DNA of 64,000 nt from Halolactibacillus miurensis. Lineage in GTDB: Bacteria > Bacillota > Bacilli > Bacillales > Amphibacillaceae. Numbering within the stretch: position 1 is the stretch's first letter; every line of letters starts with the position of its first letter. A model generated the notes under the pieces. That model saw nothing but the letters and a program-made list of their open reading frames with translations, did no database searches and had not been told where the DNA came from. Below are positions 61,565-64,000 of the stretch, in pieces. The stretch spans positions 48,067 through 112,066 of the forward strand of contig NZ_FPAI01000008.1 of the NCBI RefSeq assembly GCF_900116255.1, written 5' to 3'. Position numbers and translations under genes: made by a program.

Positions 61565-62270
61565 CGCGGTCAACCTTTCCGCTAAATTTATAGCCCATCC
61601 CAAAGACAGTCACAATAAAGTCCGGTGACTTGCTGTCTTGTTCAATTTTTTTGCGTAAATTTTTAATATGGGTATCAATCACCCGTTCATAACCTTCGAC
61701 ATAGACTCCGTCATCTTCAAGGCGGTCAAGTAAATCAGCTCGGCTATAAACACGATCTGGATAGCGTGCGAGAGCGGTCAATAATTTATATTCAATCGGG
61801 GTGAGTGCGACCGCTTCATGATAGGCCGTAACTGATTTTGTTTCTTCATTTATTATCAGGGCTTTTTTATTAAAGGACCGGACGACGTCAGTTTGATCAT
61901 TTTTTGTCATACCAATTCGGCGCAACAATGCTTTCGTTCGAACCACAACTTCTTTTGGGCTAAAGGGTTTTTTAATATAATCATCTGCCCCGATGACAAT
62001 CCCGTTAATTAAATCTTCCTCTTGCGACTTTGCTGTTAACATAATAATAGGTACATCGCTTGTCACACGGGTACGTTGACAGATTTCTTCACCGGTCATA
62101 TCCGGCAACATTAAATCAAGTAGAATAATATCATAGGCGGCTGTTTCAATCATCGCGAGTGCTTCTTTACCATTCATTGATGTATCGACCGTCCAATTTT
62201 CTTTTTCAAAATAAGCTGTTAATACTTCTAAAATCGATGGTTCATCATCGACAAGTAATACATGTGTCAT
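61548..62270 (-). CDS. OmpR/PhoB-family response regulator
   Basis: 240 residues from the ATG at 62270 (GAGG 8 nt upstream; the GTG three codons earlier overlaps the SD). Receiver domain (about 1-115): VDDEPSI, phosphoacceptor Asp in IILLDLMLPDMTG, and Lys in YIKKPFSPKEV. Winged-helix output domain (about 140-235): TPIEYKLLTALARYPDRVYSRADLLDRL and HIKNLRKKIEQDSKSPDFIVTVFGMGYKF. It is paired with the kinase downstream. Target genes cannot be read off; no adjacent efflux or metal gene is present. Confidence 0.94.
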   Translation of the reverse strand: MTHVLLVDDEPSILEVLTAYFEKENWTVDTSMNGKEALAMIETAAYDIILLDLMLPDMTGEEICQRTRVTSDVPIIMLTAKSQEEDLINGIVIGADDYIKKPFSPKEVVVRTKALLRRIGMTKNDQTDVVRSFNKKALIINEETKSVTAYHEAVALTPIEYKLLTALARYPDRVYSRADLLDRLEDDGVYVEGYERVIDTHIKNLRKKIEQDSKSPDFIVTVFGMGYKFSGKVDRDDITF

Positions 62271-62342
62271 TCTGATCACCTCACGCTTTAGTTTACCACG
62301 AAATAGTGTCTTAAACGCTTATCTTCACATAATCCACACAAT

Positions 62343-62386
62343 CAAAAAAGCTTACGACACCCATTCTATTGGATATCGTAAGCTAA
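62343..62386 (-). terminator. Terminator of the formate/nitrite channel gene
   Basis: AGCTTACGA...TCGTAAGCT with six T following on the minus strand, between the FNT gene and the downstream two-component genes. Confidence 0.85.
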
Positions 62387-62405
62387 TCATCTATTATAAA
62401 AGCAG

Positions 62406-63221
62406 TTATGACGCGCGGTGCTCGCTATGTCTGATTGGGAATAAGTGATCCGGTTCTTTTTTTAAGTACACAACCCAGTAAGCGCCGGCGACAAACATGA
62501 CACCACCAACCGCATTGCCTAAAAAGACAGGAATAAAATTGAGAACATAAGCTGTCCAACTAAAGTAACCGGCAAAAATAGCCGCTGGGATTAAAAACAT
62601 ATTCGCAACCACGTGCTGAAAACCAATGGCCACAAACGCCATTGTTGGAAACCAGATCCCTAAGATTTTACCGGACATATCTTTCGCACCATAGTTCAGC
62701 CAAACGGCTGAAGCAACGAGCCAGTTACAACCAATGCCTGAAAGAAAGGCTTGTAAGAAGGTCGCGTCTAACTTATGTTCAGCTAAATGAACGGTTGTTT
62801 CTAAGAAAATGCCTTCTGTCATTCCAACCACATGACCGAAAAAGTAAGCAACAAAGATCGCACCTAAAAAATTACTTACGGTAATAAGGACAATATTTTT
62901 TAATACATGACGTGATTTGATTTTTCGCTCCATTCGAGATAATGGTACCGCCATTAAGTTGCCCGTTAAGAGTTCCCCGCCTGCAAGTAACGTGAGAATA
63001 AGACCAATAGGAAAAAGAGCTGCGCCGATAAACGATGAAAAACCGCCCCACGCTTCAGGCATATTTGCCGTGACATGAATATAGAGTAAGTATCCTAAGG
63101 CGATAAATGCCCCTGCCTCAAAGCCTAAAATCGTTGATTGTAAACTTGTGTAGTGTGCTTTTTTGTAGCCAGATGACACCGTATAATTGGCTATTTCGTC
63201 TGGATTGTAAAAACCCATCAT
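62406..63221 (-). CDS. Formate/nitrite transporter family channel (FocA/NirC/YwcJ type)
   Basis: 271 residues with six helices. Conserved FNT elements are GGELLTGNLM (omega-loop region), GIGCNWLVASAVWL and the central pore histidine in FVAIGFQHVVANMF. It would move formate or another small monovalent anion in a pH-dependent way, which fits mixed-acid fermentation. The N terminus has two adjacent ATG codons (63221, 63218) after AAAGGAT; either may be used. Formate versus nitrite cannot be decided from sequence; no pflB or nitrite reductase lies nearby. Confidence 0.93.
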   Translation of the reverse strand: MMGFYNPDEIANYTVSSGYKKAHYTSLQSTILGFEAGAFIALGYLLYIHVTANMPEAWGGFSSFIGAALFPIGLILTLLAGGELLTGNLMAVPLSRMERKIKSRHVLKNIVLITVSNFLGAIFVAYFFGHVVGMTEGIFLETTVHLAEHKLDATFLQAFLSGIGCNWLVASAVWLNYGAKDMSGKILGIWFPTMAFVAIGFQHVVANMFLIPAAIFAGYFSWTAYVLNFIPVFLGNAVGGVMFVAGAYWVVYLKKEPDHLFPIRHSEHRAS

Positions 63222-63312
63222 GATCAGATCCTTTGCATAAATGTTTGTGATTCATTTAACATGATATACCTATTAATGGGTTTTGTCTATATCAAAATGA
63301 GAATATATTTTT

Positions 63313-63326
63313 GGTATGCGCTTACA
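63313..63326 (-). promoter_or_regulatory. cre-like box upstream of the FNT gene
   Basis: On the minus strand TGTAAGCGCATACC matches cre in 13 of 14 positions. It lies about 90 nt upstream of the start codon. Confidence 0.5.
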
Positions 63327-63416
63327 TTTTAAAAGTATTATCCCGACAAATGTATGACGCCTTCTTATTGATTACGCTTGTTAAAACGTCACGTTATCAA
63401 GTCGTTTAATGACAAG

Positions 63417-63446
63417 AAAAAAGACAGGCAGTTGCCTGTCTTTTGC
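63417..63446 (-). terminator. Terminator of the Rpn-family gene
   Basis: AAAAGACAGGCA...TGCCTGTCTTTT directly after the stop of the edge gene. Confidence 0.8.
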
Positions 63447-63464
63447 ATCATTGCTCTCAAATAT

Positions 63465-64000
63465 TTAAAGATATTTATTTAAGTCTTCTACTGTCTCGAT
63501 CTGATGAAAGTCATTAACAATTGTTTCAAGTTTTTGGTCATCTAACTGTCGTAACTTATCTTCTGTTTCTTCAGGCAAGTGCTCAATTTTTCGACTGAGG
63601 AAGGCCAACAATGTTTTTGCCATGCCTTTTTGTTCTCCTTTTTCTATTCCTTGTTCTATTCCTTGTTCTATACCTTCTTCTCTTAACACATCAGCAATGG
63701 TCTTCATGACATCACTCCCCATAGGATAGGCTTGTTCTAATGTTTTTACTATATCACGGATATCATTTTTTGTGAATGCATCACTTACATTAAAAATATA
63801 CCGCATCACCGTTTCAAAATAGGCGATACCCGACGCTTTTTCATCTAACGTATTTAACGCTTTCGCCGCCTGATAGATACTCTCTTTTAAATCCGCTGGA
63901 TTTTTCGTATAAAGATTGCGCCATACCGTAAAAAGTATCTTTAATTGGGCGACCCCTTTTATTTGTTCATCTTGATACGTCGATACATCAAATAGTAAAT
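63465..64000 (-). CDS. Rpn/YhgA-family PD-(D/E)XK nuclease (transposase-like), 5' part outside the window
   Basis: The open frame runs from the right edge (LLFDVSTYQDEQIKGVAQLKILF) to the stop at 63465, so the first part with the nuclease core is missing. The visible part is all-helical and ends with the Gly-Ile-Glu-Gln repeats (EEGIEQGIEQGIEKGEQKG) that mark the C terminus of Rpn recombination-promoting nucleases. FDVSTYQDEQIKG corresponds to the linker after the catalytic domain of that family. These genes vary strongly between strains. Whether this copy is intact cannot be told. Confidence 0.8.
   Translation of the reverse strand, partial: LLFDVSTYQDEQIKGVAQLKILFTVWRNLYTKNPADLKESIYQAAKALNTLDEKASGIAYFETVMRYIFNVSDAFTKNDIRDIVKTLEQAYPMGSDVMKTIADVLREEGIEQGIEQGIEKGEQKGMAKTLLAFLSRKIEHLPEETEDKLRQLDDQKLETIVNDFHQIETVEDLNKYL

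Noticed and set aside
63240..63275. Rex-like inverted repeat upstream of the FNT gene (TTGTGA...TTAACA)
   Set aside because: Too many mismatches to TTGTGAANNNNTTCACAA, so not annotated as an operator.
63630..63690. Short tandem repeat resembling a CRISPR or satellite
   Set aside because: It is the coding repeat for Gly-Ile-Glu-Gln units in the Rpn-family protein.

Overview
The window looks like a chromosomal segment of a motile, sugar-fermenting, low-to-moderate GC Gram-positive bacterium, probably a member of the Bacillaceae or a relative. Supporting signs are strong AGGAGG-type ribosome binding sites with some TTG/GTG starts, many CcpA (cre) boxes, PTS permeases, a YesM/YesN-type two-component system, a sortase-type surface enzyme, lipobox lipoproteins and a murRQP-mupG locus like that of Staphylococcus. 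The mix of an Enterococcus-like maltose route, a Lactococcus-like dihydroxyacetone switch and several chemotaxis/c-di-GMP genes would suit a marine or alkaliphilic fermentative bacillus (Halolactibacillus/Amphibacillus-like). That placement is inference only. I see no phage, IS element, CRISPR array, rRNA or tRNA.

Layout. 0-9.6 kb: tail of a haemolysin III-type membrane protein, a short DEAD-box helicase, a secreted GH43 glycosidase, a three-gene operon of two DUF1538 membrane proteins plus a tandem PII-like protein, and a maltose PTS gene followed by a maltose-6'-phosphate phosphatase. 8.3-11.8 kb: a cyclic-di-GMP-I (GEMM-I) riboswitch with terminator in front of a membrane diguanylate cyclase and a solute-binding lipoprotein. 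11.8-22 kb: RimK-like ATP-grasp enzyme, dCACHE chemoreceptor, Gfo/Idh/MocA oxidoreductase, 6-phosphofructokinase, two GGDEF-EAL proteins and a DUF389 membrane protein. 22-28 kb: a P-loop ATPase with one apparently dead half, a GNAT acetyltransferase, an SH3b-G5 surface protein, an alkylation-repair pair (Tag plus an MGMT-like protein) and an H-NOX-chemoreceptor fusion. 28-32.3 kb: muropeptide recycling operon murR-murQ-murP-mupG. 32.5-54 kb: surface GH53 galactanase, pgmB-malP (maltose phosphorylase), a PAS-GGDEF-EAL protein, then a large galactoside locus (LacZ, alpha-galactosidase, ABC importer, YesM/YesN-type two-component system). 54-60 kb: glycerol/dihydroxyacetone locus gldA-dhaKLM with divergent dhaS-dhaQ-lipase. 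60-64 kb: an OmpR-type two-component system, a formate/nitrite channel and a truncated Rpn-family nuclease at the right edge.

How it works together. Maltose entering by PTS would become maltose-6'-P (malT), be dephosphorylated (mapP), then be split by phosphorolysis (malP) and isomerised (pgmB), although the two halves lie 29 kb apart. Galactan-type polymers would be cut outside by GH53 and GH43, imported by the ABC system and hydrolysed inside by GH36 and GH2 enzymes. Monoacylglycerol could be split by the lipase to glycerol, oxidised by GldA and phosphorylated by PTS-driven DhaKLM. Most of these operons carry cre boxes, so the window reads as a CcpA-governed carbon island interleaved with sensory genes (four c-di-GMP enzymes, two chemoreceptors, two two-component systems).

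Most rewarding for follow-up: the H-NOX receptor with a complete O2-ligating residue set, the c-di-GMP riboswitch over a cyclase/binding-protein pair, the DUF1538-PII operon of unknown function, and the DhaS-type operator in the dha divergent region.
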